Part shown: one piece after another, positions 51,930 through 60,242 of the stretch
Layout: each line of letters starts with the position of its first letter
How positions within the stretch are numbered: position 1 is the stretch's first letter
From: Actinomycetota bacterium
GTDB lineage: Bacteria > Actinomycetota > Acidimicrobiia > Acidimicrobiales > Microtrichaceae
Reading direction: 5' to 3'
NCBI GenBank assembly: GCA_016703525.1
Contig: JADJBW010000017.1
Span: 1 to 64,000, forward strand
Length of the DNA: 64,000 nucleotides
The notes under the pieces: model-generated
What the model saw: the letters and a program-made list of their open reading frames with translations, nothing else
What the model was told of the DNA's origin: nothing
Database searches by the model: none
Position numbers and translations under genes: made by a program

Positions 51930-52370
51930 ATGAACGCGACACTGACCACCCTTGCCGGCAGCGACCTCGTTGCGCAGTTCGACGGCCGAAACGGTGACTA
52001 CCACCACGACGGCCCCGGATTCCTCCTTCTTCCGATCATCCTCGGGCTCATCGCTTTCGGGTTCGCCAACCTGAGGCGAGCCCGCCGGGGAGCCGAGTGC
52101 CCCAACGGGTTCGGACCATGGGGAGCCGGCGGGCCCAGAGGTCCCCACGGGCCTCGCTTCGGTGGCCCGTTCGGGCCCGGCGGACCCGGATCGAACACTC
52201 CGGCGAGGACGTTCCTCGATGAGCGCTTCGCCCGGGGCGAGATCGACAGCGAGACCTACCTCCACCAGGTGGCCACGTTGCGTCGAGCCGACGAAGGAGC
52301 GTGGGGAGCTCCACCCCAGCCGGCGGCCCAGCCCCCGGCCGACCGAGAGGATGACGCCGCCGAGCAGTAA
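51930..52370 (+). CDS. Single-span membrane protein with SHOCT domain
   Basis: A 146-residue protein. One membrane helix (GFLLLPIILGLIAFGFANLR, about 30-48) is followed by a Gly/Pro/Phe-rich linker (GPWGAGGPRGPHGPRFGGPF) and a SHOCT domain (TFLDERFARGEIDSETYLHQ, about 93-118). SHOCT domains are short oligomerisation modules often at the C-terminus of membrane or envelope-stress proteins. It shares a promoter with the His-rich secreted protein. Start ATG at 51930. Confidence 0.82.
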   Translation: MNATLTTLAGSDLVAQFDGRNGDYHHDGPGFLLLPIILGLIAFGFANLRRARRGAECPNGFGPWGAGGPRGPHGPRFGGPFGPGGPGSNTPARTFLDERFARGEIDSETYLHQVATLRRADEGAWGAPPQPAAQPPADREDDAAEQ

Positions 52371-52400
52371 CCGGTAACGGGCGGATCGCCCGTCGACGCC

Positions 52401-52440
52401 GCAACGAGCCGTGGGACCGATCGGTCCCACGGCTCGTTGC
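52401..52440. terminator. Perfect 40-bp palindrome, bidirectional terminator
   Basis: GCAACGAGCCGTGGGACCGA is followed at once by its exact reverse complement, with no spacer. It lies between the convergent SHOCT and radical SAM genes. The position fits a bidirectional terminator, though no T tract follows. Confidence 0.65.
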
Positions 52441-52538
52441 CGTTCCCCGTGCCGCCCGCCGGGCTGCTATCGCCACGATCCCGGAGCGTGCGCGTAATCG
52501 GGAGCTGGCTCCCCCGAACCAGGTCGGTGGACTGCGGT

Positions 52539-54140
52539 TCAGCTACCCGAATTCGGGCTGTCCGATCCCGGGCCACGCGGTTGCAGCCGAATGCTCGCAC
52601 CGACGAGATGGCCGTCGGCGTCGCGCTCGGCGGTCATCCTCCCCTCGTATGGCACTCCGGGTTCGCTAGTGGGGAACCACACCGAGACGACATCGGGCTG
52701 CGGAGGCGACAGGGGGGCGGGCAGCCAACGGGAGGTCGGTCCGTGGTGGCGTTCGAGTCGCTGGACGAGCTTCCACAGCACCGCACCGTCGAGGTCGTCC
52801 ATCTGGATGGGGAAGTCGTCGTCGACCCGCTCGATCGTCACGACGCCCGTGGAATCGACGGCGATGAGGGCCACGCCGTTCGACGCCGGGGCCGGGAGGA
52901 CCGGTGGCGCTCCCGGTGCTGCGTGCTCGGCGAAGGGCAGCCCCGATTCGCTGATCGCGCCCGGCAGCCCGTGGACCGGACCGTGTGCGGCGCCGCCCCG
53001 GACCACGGCGAGGCGGTGTGACAACGCGTCAAGCTGTTGGGTCCACACCTCGGCGCGGGCGCCCGTGAGCGACACCGTGGTGCCGTGGAGGACGTCCACG
53101 ATCGGGCCGAGCTCGTCGGCCTCGAGGTGATACAGGCTGTGCTCGGCCGGGAATCGGACGATGTTCACCCCGACTTCCATGCCGCGGTGTTCGGCGAACT
53201 CGAGGAGATCCGCGAACTCGCTCCAGTTCGTGGTCATGAGACAGTGGGCGAGGCTCACCCGGGACGGCCCAACCGCATTGCAGAATCGCTCGATGTTCCC
53301 GATCACCTCGGAGAACGACGCCCCGACCCTGATCGCCTCGAACGTGGCTGCGGTCGCGGCGTCAATTGAGACGACGATCGATGGCCGGAGCTGGTCCAGG
53401 ATCGCAGCGACCTTGGCGTTGAACACCGTGCCGTTCGTGGTGATGGCCACGGCCGGCGGATCATCGAGGTCGGCCAACATGTCGAGCACACGGAGGGGTT
53501 CACGGCCGAGGAACGGCTCGCCCCCGAGGAACCTTGCCTCGCTCAGATGGGGGAGGAACTCGGCCAGTTGCTCGAAGAACTCCTCGCCGTACACCTTCGG
53601 AAGGGGCTGCTTGTGCTCGCGTTGGGCTCGGATCGCCGAGGAGAACTCGCCCGAGCACATGACGCACTGCAGGTTGCAGGTGTTGGTGAGGGAGAATTCC
53701 ATCATCGACGGCCAGTCGGAGCGGTTTGCGTGGATCGGCCGGAGCTGGTCGAAGTTGCGTGCGAACACGATCTGGGCGTTGCCCTCCCGAACCTGCCACT
53801 CGCAGAATTCGCATCCCTGCGAGTAGTCGTGCTGTTCGAGTGCCGTGCGCATGCGCTCGGCGTCGGCGCTCCGCCAGATCTCGTGCAACGACTGCTTCGT
53901 CACGTTGCCGAGCACCACGTGGGTGTTCTGACAGCAGGCTCGGACGTCGCCACGCTGGTCGAAGTACATCGATCCGTGCGGTGCCCAGCAGGCTCCGCCG
54001 CGGTCGACGTCGGACGGCCCGGCCAGGTGCGCCGCTTCCGCCGTGGTGTCCGAGACGAGGGGAACGTTGCCGGGCTGTCGGAGGCCCTTCAGCGCCGCGA
54101 GAGCACCCCGGCGGGTGAGTCGGACCGGCGTCTGTGACAC
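52539..54140 (-). CDS. Radical SAM protein with N-terminal SPASM-like domain
   Basis: A 533-residue iron-sulfur enzyme. The radical SAM motif is NTCNLQCVMCSGEF (Cys155, Cys159, Cys162), followed by ARFLGGEPFLG, AITTNGTVFN and VSIDAATAATFEAIRVG. Before it, at about 48-118, lies a SPASM-like segment: GACWAPHGSMYFDQRGDVRA, CCQNTHVVLGNV, SLHEIWRSADAERMRTALEQ and GCEFCEW (Cys51, 69, 70, 110, 113). SPASM normally follows the radical SAM domain. The C-terminal 150 residues are beta-rich and unrecognised. No precursor peptide gene is apparent nearby, so the substrate is unknown. Confidence 0.87.
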   Translation of the reverse strand: MSQTPVRLTRRGALAALKGLRQPGNVPLVSDTTAEAAHLAGPSDVDRGGACWAPHGSMYFDQRGDVRACCQNTHVVLGNVTKQSLHEIWRSADAERMRTALEQHDYSQGCEFCEWQVREGNAQIVFARNFDQLRPIHANRSDWPSMMEFSLTNTCNLQCVMCSGEFSSAIRAQREHKQPLPKVYGEEFFEQLAEFLPHLSEARFLGGEPFLGREPLRVLDMLADLDDPPAVAITTNGTVFNAKVAAILDQLRPSIVVSIDAATAATFEAIRVGASFSEVIGNIERFCNAVGPSRVSLAHCLMTTNWSEFADLLEFAEHRGMEVGVNIVRFPAEHSLYHLEADELGPIVDVLHGTTVSLTGARAEVWTQQLDALSHRLAVVRGGAAHGPVHGLPGAISESGLPFAEHAAPGAPPVLPAPASNGVALIAVDSTGVVTIERVDDDFPIQMDDLDGAVLWKLVQRLERHHGPTSRWLPAPLSPPQPDVVSVWFPTSEPGVPYEGRMTAERDADGHLVGASIRLQPRGPGSDSPNSGS

Positions 54141-54239
54141 GCGGACAACATACCAGCGGCCCTCCGAAATTCGGGTCGGCCGACGGAGCCGTGGCGGCGG
54201 GGCGGTGGCGTCGACGCCGGGCTCGGCGCCGTGGCTACG

Positions 54240-54890
54240 TCACGACTGCGCGTCGTGCACGAGGATCGCGATGTGCACCCGGTTCGTGACGGCGAGCTTG
54301 GTGAGTAGTCGCGAGACGTGCGCTTTCACCGTGGCCTCGCTCATGAACAGCGAGGCGGCGATCTCGGCGTTGGATGCCCCTGACCCCACGGCAACGGCGA
54401 CCTCGCGCTCCCGCTCGGTGAGCGACGCCAGGCGCTGGGCCGCGAGGCGACGGCGTTGCGTCATCTCGTCGCTGCCGAGGTGGGAAAGGAGCGTGCGGGT
54501 GACCGATGGCGAGAGCATCGCTTCTCCCGCTGCGACGAGGCGCACCGCATGGATGATCTCCGCGGGTGCGGTGTCCTTCAACAGGAATCCGTCGGCTCCG
54601 GCACGAAGCGCGCTCATCACGTGCTCGTCGGCTTGGAAGGTGGTCAGGACGATCACGTGCGGCGGAGCAGGAAGGCGGCGGAGCGCGGATGTGGCGGCGA
54701 TGCCGTCCATGCCGGGCATCCGGATGTCCATCAGGACCACATCGGGCCGATGCGCCTGAACGGCGGCGACGGCATCGGCACCGTCTGCGGCCTCGCCCAC
54801 GACCTCGATCTCCTCCGACGACGACAGGATCATCCGCAGGCCGGCACGCACCAGCGCGTCGTCATCGACCAACAGCACCCGGACGCTCAC
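54240..54890 (-). CDS. NarL/LuxR-family response regulator
   Basis: A 216-residue regulator. The receiver has VLLVDDDALVRAGLRMILSS, the phospho-Asp in VVLMDIRMPGMDG and VIVLTTFQADEHVMSALRAG, with FLLKDTAPAEI. The LuxR HTH has LASLTEREREVAVAVGSGAS, NAEIAASLFMSEATVKAHVS, RLLTKL. The GTG at 54890 overlaps the kinase stop (GTGA); 54893 is also possible. With its kinase it probably controls the divergent membrane protein and ABC exporter through the duplicated promoter. Confidence 0.94.
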   Translation of the reverse strand: MSVRVLLVDDDALVRAGLRMILSSSEEIEVVGEAADGADAVAAVQAHRPDVVLMDIRMPGMDGIAATSALRRLPAPPHVIVLTTFQADEHVMSALRAGADGFLLKDTAPAEIIHAVRLVAAGEAMLSPSVTRTLLSHLGSDEMTQRRRLAAQRLASLTEREREVAVAVGSGASNAEIAASLFMSEATVKAHVSRLLTKLAVTNRVHIAILVHDAQS

Positions 54891-56125
54891 CACGGCAGGT
54901 CGGCCTCGACGACGAAGTCACCCGACGCGTTCGGACCGTGTACCAGGACGCCGTTGGCCAGGGTCACGCGCTCCTGCAAACCGAGGAGGCCGGTGCCCGA
55001 ACCCGGTGGAGCCGGACGGTCCTGGGCGCCCAGCGCCGTGGGGTTCCGAACGCTCACGTGCAGGCCGTGGTCCGGGGCCCCCGCCACGCGAACCTGGGCG
55101 AGGGTTCCGCGAGCGTGCTTGGCGACGTTGGTCAGCGCCTCCTGCACGATGCGGTACGCGTCGCGCCCCAACGGGCCGGGTGCGGCCTCTGCGCCGTCGA
55201 CCTGCATCTCGAAGTCGATCTTCGTTCCGGAGCGGCGCGTCTCCTCCACCAGGCGCGGGATGTCGCTCAGCGTCGGTTGCGGCACCGTCGACGGCCGATC
55301 CTTCCCCGGTTCCTCCCGCAGCACGCCGATCACGTCCCGCAGCTCTTCCAGCGCCTGATGGGCCGTCGTCCGCAACAGCGCGGCGCTCTCGCGCACCTGG
55401 GCCGGCGGCACGTCGCGGGCAACCTCGAGCGCCCCGGCGTGCAACGCCACCAGGGAGATGCGGTGGGCGAGCACGTCGTGCATCTCCCGGGCGATGCGTG
55501 TCCGCTCGGCCAGGCGCGCCCGCTCGGCGTGGAGGAGCCGATCGGCCTCGGCCCGCTCGGCACGGTCGCGCAGCGTGGAGAGGAGCTGACGCCGGGCGCG
55601 GATGAACATGCCCCATGCGGTCGCGGCGGAGGCGAGCGCCAACGTCGGCAGGATCACCGACCAGGTGTTGCTCCGACCGAGCCAGATCGAGCACACCACC
55701 GCGGATGGAACGAACAGCACCGAGACGAACACGGCGGGCCGGATGGGGCGGTGCACCGCCAGCGACGACAGGGCGAACAGCCCGGCCACCGTGCCGAACG
55801 TCGAGAACGCTCCCAACAGCACGCACGCCAGCGCGACCCCCAACGGCCAGCGCCGCCGCCACCACAGCGAGATGCAGCACAGCGCTCCGACCGCGGCGTC
55901 GGTGGCCACCCGCCCCGAGGTCATCCCATACGCGGTGTCGTCCACGGCGAGGCGCAGCAGAAGCGCGCCGAGCGCGACGGCGATGACGAAGGCGCCGGCG
56001 TCGACGGTCCAGTCACGCGCCGTCCTCGGCGCCACCGCCTGCTCGTCGTCGGGGTGAGCCGAGTCGCTCGCCGGCAGCACTGCGGCGGCGGCGGTTCGGG
56101 CCCACCATCTGCGCAGCCAAGACAT
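54887..56125 (-). CDS. Sensor histidine kinase (HisKA_3/NarL class)
   Basis: A 412-residue kinase with several N-terminal membrane helices (VDAGAFVIAVALGALLLRLA, WPLGVALACVLLGAFSTFGT, FALSSLAVHRPIRPAVFVSV). HisKA_3 follows with RTRIAREMHDVLAHRISLVA (phospho-His), then HATPase_c with YRIVQEALTNVAKHARG and GTGLLGLQERVTL. This is the LiaS/DesK-like type that pairs with NarL regulators and often senses envelope stress. The start ATG at 56125 is divergent from the membrane protein at 56286, with a promoter copy in between. Confidence 0.93.
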   Translation of the reverse strand: MSWLRRWWARTAAAAVLPASDSAHPDDEQAVAPRTARDWTVDAGAFVIAVALGALLLRLAVDDTAYGMTSGRVATDAAVGALCCISLWWRRRWPLGVALACVLLGAFSTFGTVAGLFALSSLAVHRPIRPAVFVSVLFVPSAVVCSIWLGRSNTWSVILPTLALASAATAWGMFIRARRQLLSTLRDRAERAEADRLLHAERARLAERTRIAREMHDVLAHRISLVALHAGALEVARDVPPAQVRESAALLRTTAHQALEELRDVIGVLREEPGKDRPSTVPQPTLSDIPRLVEETRRSGTKIDFEMQVDGAEAAPGPLGRDAYRIVQEALTNVAKHARGTLAQVRVAGAPDHGLHVSVRNPTALGAQDRPAPPGSGTGLLGLQERVTLANGVLVHGPNASGDFVVEADLPW

Positions 56126-56152
56126 GGTTCGAGCGTACGCGTCGGGGTCCTC

Positions 56153-56293
56153 GCGCAACACCGACGAAAGTCGACATTGCGGCCAACGAACGACCAAACG
56201 TCGGAAGCGCCCAGCCCCCGTTCGGACATCGGACCCTGGCCTTCCGCCCGATGCGACGGCGCACTGGCAGGTTCAGGCTTGACACATGATCAC
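56153..56293 (+). promoter_or_regulatory. Duplicated promoter region, copy 1
   Basis: This 141-bp block, from GCGCAACACCGACGAA to ACACATGATCAC, recurs at 57064-57204 in front of the ABC ATPase with the same length. Conserved islands are the first 16 bp, TTCGGACATCGGA, CCGCCCGATGCG, GGTTCAGGCT and GACACATGATCAC. It includes the start codon of the following gene, and no Shine-Dalgarno sequence is visible before the ATG. The conserved islands are candidate sites for the neighbouring NarL-type regulator. Confidence 0.7.
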
Positions 56294-57023
56294 TCCCGCC
56301 CCGCCCACACCCGACGGCAACCTCCAGGGCACCCTCGAGGAACTGCTGGAATCGGGCTCGACATCGAACGCTGCGCTCAACCGACTGCTCGACGACTACA
56401 CTACCTACCACGCGACGCTCGTGGTCGTAGGTGGCTGCTTCCTGCTGGCGCTGGTGCTGTTCACCGGCTTCTGCTGGAAGCAGTACCGGGGATCGCGAGC
56501 CAGCGGTGCCGGCACCCGCACCTTCGAGCGCAGGACCTACGCGGGCCTCGGCCTGTTGAGCGTCGCGGTCAGCGCTCTCCTGGCCGTGGTGGTGGCCGCG
56601 AATCTCAGCAACGCGCTCGATGCTCGCCATGGCTTCTCGGGCGTCGTCACCTCGCTGGGATCGCCGCCGGCGAGCAGCAGCCGGGCCGGACTACAGCTCG
56701 AATTCTCCACGTGGGTGCAGTCGGGCGACGCCGCCACCCCGTCACCGATCGAGGATCGGATCAACGATCGCCTCGCCTGGCAGCAACCCAAGGCGCTCAT
56801 CACCGGTGTGCTGCTGGTGCTCATCACTGCGTTCAGTGCCCGCGCCTGGCGCGGTCTGCTGTGGGTCTCGCGAGTGCCGGCCCGCCCGTGGGCGGCGCGG
56901 GACCGGTTTCGGCTGGCCGTCGCGATCGGCTCGGTTCCCATCTGCCTGTTGCTGATGCTCATGGTCATCGGCAACACCCAGGCATCCGTCGCCCCACTGA
57001 CCATGACGATGCTCTTCGGCTGA
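56286..57023 (+). CDS. Four-helix integral membrane protein, unknown
   Basis: A 245-residue protein with hydrophobic segments near 43-60 (TLVVVGGCFLLALVLFTGFC), 88-107 (GLGLLSVAVSALLAVVVAAN), 172-190 and 213-232. The loop between helices 2 and 3 (LSNALDARHGFSGVVTSLGS, LQLEFSTWVQSGDAA) lies probably outside. No family is recognised. It shares its duplicated promoter with the ABC exporter 174 bp downstream, so it probably belongs to the same envelope response. Confidence 0.78.
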   Translation: MITPAPPTPDGNLQGTLEELLESGSTSNAALNRLLDDYTTYHATLVVVGGCFLLALVLFTGFCWKQYRGSRASGAGTRTFERRTYAGLGLLSVAVSALLAVVVAANLSNALDARHGFSGVVTSLGSPPASSSRAGLQLEFSTWVQSGDAATPSPIEDRINDRLAWQQPKALITGVLLVLITAFSARAWRGLLWVSRVPARPWAARDRFRLAVAIGSVPICLLLMLMVIGNTQASVAPLTMTMLFG

Positions 57024-57063
57024 CGACACGAGGCCGACCTCACCTCGTGCGAGGTGGGCGCCC

Positions 57064-57204
57064 GCGCAACACCGACGAAGGTCGACACCGCACTCGACGA
57101 ACGGCCAATTCTCCGCGGCCGCCGCGATCCCTTCGGACATCGGATCGTCGCCCTCCGCCCGATGCGGCGGCGCACCGACCGGTTCAGGCTGGACACATGA
57201 TCAC
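57064..57204 (+). promoter_or_regulatory. Duplicated promoter region, copy 2
   Basis: This is the second copy of the 141-bp block at 56153-56293, ending eight bases into the ABC ATPase gene. Differences from copy 1 are concentrated in the middle (about 57095-57130), which leaves the conserved islands as likely functional sites. The duplication lets one regulator control two adjacent transcription units. Confidence 0.7.
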
Positions 57205-58111
57205 GACCACCGCTCTCACGAAGAGCTACGACACGACTCCCGCCGTGCGCGACGTCTCGCTGCACTGCGAACCCGGCACCATCACCGGCTTCCTCGGGGC
57301 CAACGGCGCCGGCAAGTCCACAACCCTGAAGATGATCGTCGGGCTGGTACGACCCGATCGCGGCACCGCGACGATCGACGGCCGGCCGTTCGTCGAGTTG
57401 CCCAACCCGACGCGAGTGGTCGGCCTGCTGCTCGACGCGTCTGCGATGCATCCGGGGCGCAGCGGCCGGGCGACGCTCACGATCGCGGCGCGTATGGCCG
57501 GCGTTCAGCCGAAGCGAGTCGAGCACCTGTTGGACCTCGTCGGGCTCGCCGATGCCGCCGACAAGCGAGTTGGGAGCTACTCCTTGGGTATGCGCCAGCG
57601 CCTCGGCGTCGCCCAGGCCCTCGTCGGTGAACCGCGGGCGCTGATCCTCGACGAGCCGGCGAACGGGCTCGATCCCGAGGGCATCGCCTGGATGCGAACG
57701 TTGCTCCGAGACTTCGCCGACCACGGCGGCACGGTGCTGTTGTCGAGTCACCTGCTCCACGAGGTGCAGGCCACCGCCGATCATCTCGTCGTCATCTCCG
57801 GCGGTGCCGTCGTCGCCGCCGGTCGGCTGGACGACCTGCTGGCCAGTTCGACGATCCTCGTGCGCAGCCCCGACCCCGCTGCCCTCGCCGCCGCGCTCGG
57901 GTCTGCGGGGATCGACTACACCGCCGGGCCCGGGGACGCGTTCACCGTGGATGTCTCGGAAGGCCGGGTCACGGCCGAGGTGCTGGCCGGCGTCGCCCGC
58001 GACCATCAGGTGCTCCTCACCGAGCTGCGTCAGTCCGAGACCAACGGGCTCGAGCAGCTGTTCTTCTCGCTCACCGCTGCGGCGGCTCCGACCCAGGAGG
58101 TCGCGGCATGA
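57197..58111 (+). CDS. ABC exporter ATP-binding protein
   Basis: A 304-residue ATPase of the BcrA/DrrA type. It has Walker A GFLGANGAGKSTTLKMIVGL (about 31-50), Q-loop region VVGLLLDASAMHPGRSGRAT, signature VGSYSLGMRQRLGVAQALVG, Walker B ALILDEPANGLDP and H-loop LLSSHLLHEVQA. The C-terminal 75 residues form the accessory domain common in drug and peptide exporters. It overlaps the permease gene by 4 bp and is probably induced by the neighbouring two-component system. Antimicrobial peptide resistance is a reasonable guess. Confidence 0.94.
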   Translation: MITTTALTKSYDTTPAVRDVSLHCEPGTITGFLGANGAGKSTTLKMIVGLVRPDRGTATIDGRPFVELPNPTRVVGLLLDASAMHPGRSGRATLTIAARMAGVQPKRVEHLLDLVGLADAADKRVGSYSLGMRQRLGVAQALVGEPRALILDEPANGLDPEGIAWMRTLLRDFADHGGTVLLSSHLLHEVQATADHLVVISGGAVVAAGRLDDLLASSTILVRSPDPAALAAALGSAGIDYTAGPGDAFTVDVSEGRVTAEVLAGVARDHQVLLTELRQSETNGLEQLFFSLTAAAAPTQEVAA

Positions 58112-58887
58112 CCACGTCAATGTTCTCCCGAATTCCCGACATCGACGCGGCGCAGTCGACCGCGGGACCCATCCCGTTCGTGCGGCTCGTTCGGGTCGAG
58201 TGGGCCAAGGCCACCGACACCCGCTCCGCCCGCTGGCTTCTCGCGCTCGTCGCCCTGTCGACCATCGCGATGATGCTGGTGCCGGTCGTCGCCCCGACGA
58301 CCTTCGAACAGACCGACGCGAGCTACCTCCGCGTCGCCGCTCTCGGGCTGACGATCCTCCTGCCGGTGGTCGCGATCCTGCTGCTGACCGGCGAATGGAG
58401 CCAGCGCAGCATCATGATCACGTTCACCCAGGAACCGCGCCGTATCCGAGTCGTGAACGCCAAGCTGGCGGTGTCGATGGTGTTGGGTGCCGGTGCGGCG
58501 GTCTTCGGCGGGGCCGTGGCCGCGGCGGGCATCGGGCTGGCGGCGGCATCGGGCCGCACCCTCGGCGCGAACCTGACCGTCGGCGCAATCGCCGGCTACG
58601 TGCTCTTCGTGATCCTCAACGTGTTCGGCGGCGTCGCGCTCGGGGCGCTGCTGCAGAACTCGGCGGCCGCCGTCGCCGCCTCGTTCGCCCTCCCCGCCGC
58701 GTTTGCGCTGCTCGGCGCGGCTTCGCCGCTGGTGTCGGACTGGATCGACATGTCCTCGACCTGGAACTGGGTGCTCGAGAACGACTGGGCCGGCCACGTG
58801 CCGCAGATCGCGTTCTCAGTCGCCTTCTGGGTGGCGATCCCGCTCGCCGCCGGCGTTGTTCGCACGATACGTCGCGACATCGGGTAG
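58108..58887 (+). CDS. ABC exporter permease (ABC-2 type)
   Basis: A 259-residue membrane protein with six predicted helices: WLLALVALSTIAMMLVPVVA, RVAALGLTILLPVVAILLLT, AGAAVFGGAVAAAGIGLAAA, GYVLFVILNVFGGVALGALL, AAVAASFALPAAFALLGAA and a last one ending VRTIRRDIG. The segment TGEWSQRSIMITFTQEPRR after helix 2 is the coupling loop typical of ABC-2 permeases. It pairs with the upstream ATPase. Confidence 0.9.
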   Translation: MTTSMFSRIPDIDAAQSTAGPIPFVRLVRVEWAKATDTRSARWLLALVALSTIAMMLVPVVAPTTFEQTDASYLRVAALGLTILLPVVAILLLTGEWSQRSIMITFTQEPRRIRVVNAKLAVSMVLGAGAAVFGGAVAAAGIGLAAASGRTLGANLTVGAIAGYVLFVILNVFGGVALGALLQNSAAAVAASFALPAAFALLGAASPLVSDWIDMSSTWNWVLENDWAGHVPQIAFSVAFWVAIPLAAGVVRTIRRDIG

Positions 58888-58963
58888 TCGAAGCCGTGGC
58901 GGCGCGCCTGGTTCGAGCCTTTCGGAGCGGCGGACGAACCGATCCGGCGGGTCCGGTCGATTG

Positions 58964-58990
58964 GGCGCCGGCGCCAGGAGCGCCGGCGCC
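58964..58990. terminator. GC-rich hairpin between convergent genes
   Basis: GGCGCCGGCGC pairs with GCGCCGGCGCC around a 5-nt loop (CAGGA). A second hairpin, GGGCCT...AGGCCC, follows at 58991-59010. They lie between the ABC permease and jetD, which converge, and probably terminate both. Confidence 0.65.
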
Positions 58991-59030
58991 GGGCCTGTCG
59001 GCTCAGGCCCGTCGACCCATGCCCGTCGGC

Positions 59031-60242
59031 TCAGGACTTCAGCAGCGCGGGCAGGAGGCGCTCTTCGTGGACAACGAGTCGGCGGCGGTCGAGCTCCTCG
59101 GACAGCTGCGGGTCCCAGGGCGTTCGAGGCGGGCGCCTGGGCTCGGTCGGCAATCGCACACCCTCCCTCGCCGCGGAACCGAGAGCGTCGAGGTAGTCGG
59201 CGGCGGTCATCCGCCAGGGCCGGACGCCGCGTGCCGCCATCCGAGCGCACAGCGTCAATCCGGCTGAGTCGAAGTCGCCGTGGTACAGGACGACCGCGCC
59301 GGCATCGAGCAGTTGGTGCACGAGCAGTTGTACGGCTCCCGACGGCGAACCTCCGGCCGAGACAACGGCCCGCTCCACCCGCTGCTGTGCCGCGGCCTCG
59401 ACGATCCTCGGGTTCTCGACCACCAGGACCTCGGCGCCGTCACGGATCCGTATCGGGTGTGTCCTCAGCGCCATCCGGCTGAGATGCACGGGTATCCCGG
59501 CTGTCGTCGCGGCGTCGACGACGGGAGCCAGCCCGCCCACGGCCGGCAGTCGCCAGGTGAGGACGGGCCCCGATGTCAGGTCGAGATCGACCCCGGCGGA
59601 GGTCCACGCCCAAGCCGCGCGGTCCGGATCGCGCTGCTCGGTCCGCAGGGCCAAAGCCCGGCTGACCGCGGCCTCGAGTCGGCGACCCGAATCGAGGCGA
59701 TGCGCGTCGCCGAGCACCTGGGCGGCCAGGTCAACTCGCGCGATGGGGCCGGACCCCTCGCGGCTCCGTCGCTCGATCTCGTCGAGCACCCGCCGAACGT
59801 CGCCGACGGTCTCGACGGCACCGCCTGCATCGAGGTCGCGCAGCAAACCGGCGCGTATGACCCCGTCGACCCACGCTTCGGCCCATGGCTCGGGCCACGC
59901 GGCGGCGCCGTCTCGCGCCGCCTGGCGGGCGGCGGATCCTCGCGCTCTGGCTGCCCGCCGCAGCGCGCCTGCTTCGGAGATGCCGAAGCCGAGCGCCGCG
60001 AGTGCGCCCGGCAGGTCGGTGCCGACGCCGAGGCGCACGAGCGATGCTTCCAGCTCGGCAAGATCGATGAGTGCCGGAGCGCTCGGGCGGCCGAGCAGGC
60101 TCTTCACCGTCAGCCGACCGGCCGCGTCGAGCACCGGCGTCCTGACGCGCCCGCGGTTCTCTGCCCCGTAGCGCTCGAGTCGACGGCGCACCGCGCTCCA
60201 AAGCGGCGCCATCGACGGGTCGGCCAGTGACGGTGGACTCAC
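59031..60242 (-). CDS. jetD: JetD, Toprim-type nuclease of type II Wadjet
   Basis: A 403-residue protein of the TIGR02679/DUF3323-DUF2399 type. The N-terminal DUF3323 region is followed by a C-terminal DUF2399 Toprim-like fold with AEVLVVENPRIVEAAAQQRV (catalytic Glu, about 290) and VVLYHGDFDSAGLTLCARMA (the DxD, about 337-345). JetD is the endonuclease subunit that cuts plasmid DNA sensed by the SMC-like JetABC complex. Start is a GTG at 60242 overlapping the jetB stop (GTGA). Last gene of the operon. Confidence 0.88.
   Translation of the reverse strand: MSPPSLADPSMAPLWSAVRRRLERYGAENRGRVRTPVLDAAGRLTVKSLLGRPSAPALIDLAELEASLVRLGVGTDLPGALAALGFGISEAGALRRAARARGSAARQAARDGAAAWPEPWAEAWVDGVIRAGLLRDLDAGGAVETVGDVRRVLDEIERRSREGSGPIARVDLAAQVLGDAHRLDSGRRLEAAVSRALALRTEQRDPDRAAWAWTSAGVDLDLTSGPVLTWRLPAVGGLAPVVDAATTAGIPVHLSRMALRTHPIRIRDGAEVLVVENPRIVEAAAQQRVERAVVSAGGSPSGAVQLLVHQLLDAGAVVLYHGDFDSAGLTLCARMAARGVRPWRMTAADYLDALGSAAREGVRLPTEPRRPPRTPWDPQLSEELDRRRLVVHEERLLPALLKS

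Noticed and set aside
54566..57196. Very long open frame on the + strand running into the ABC ATPase gene
   Set aside because: It lies opposite two clear two-component genes and across the membrane protein gene in another frame. The translation is Arg/Gly/His-rich shadow; only the part from 57197 is a real gene.
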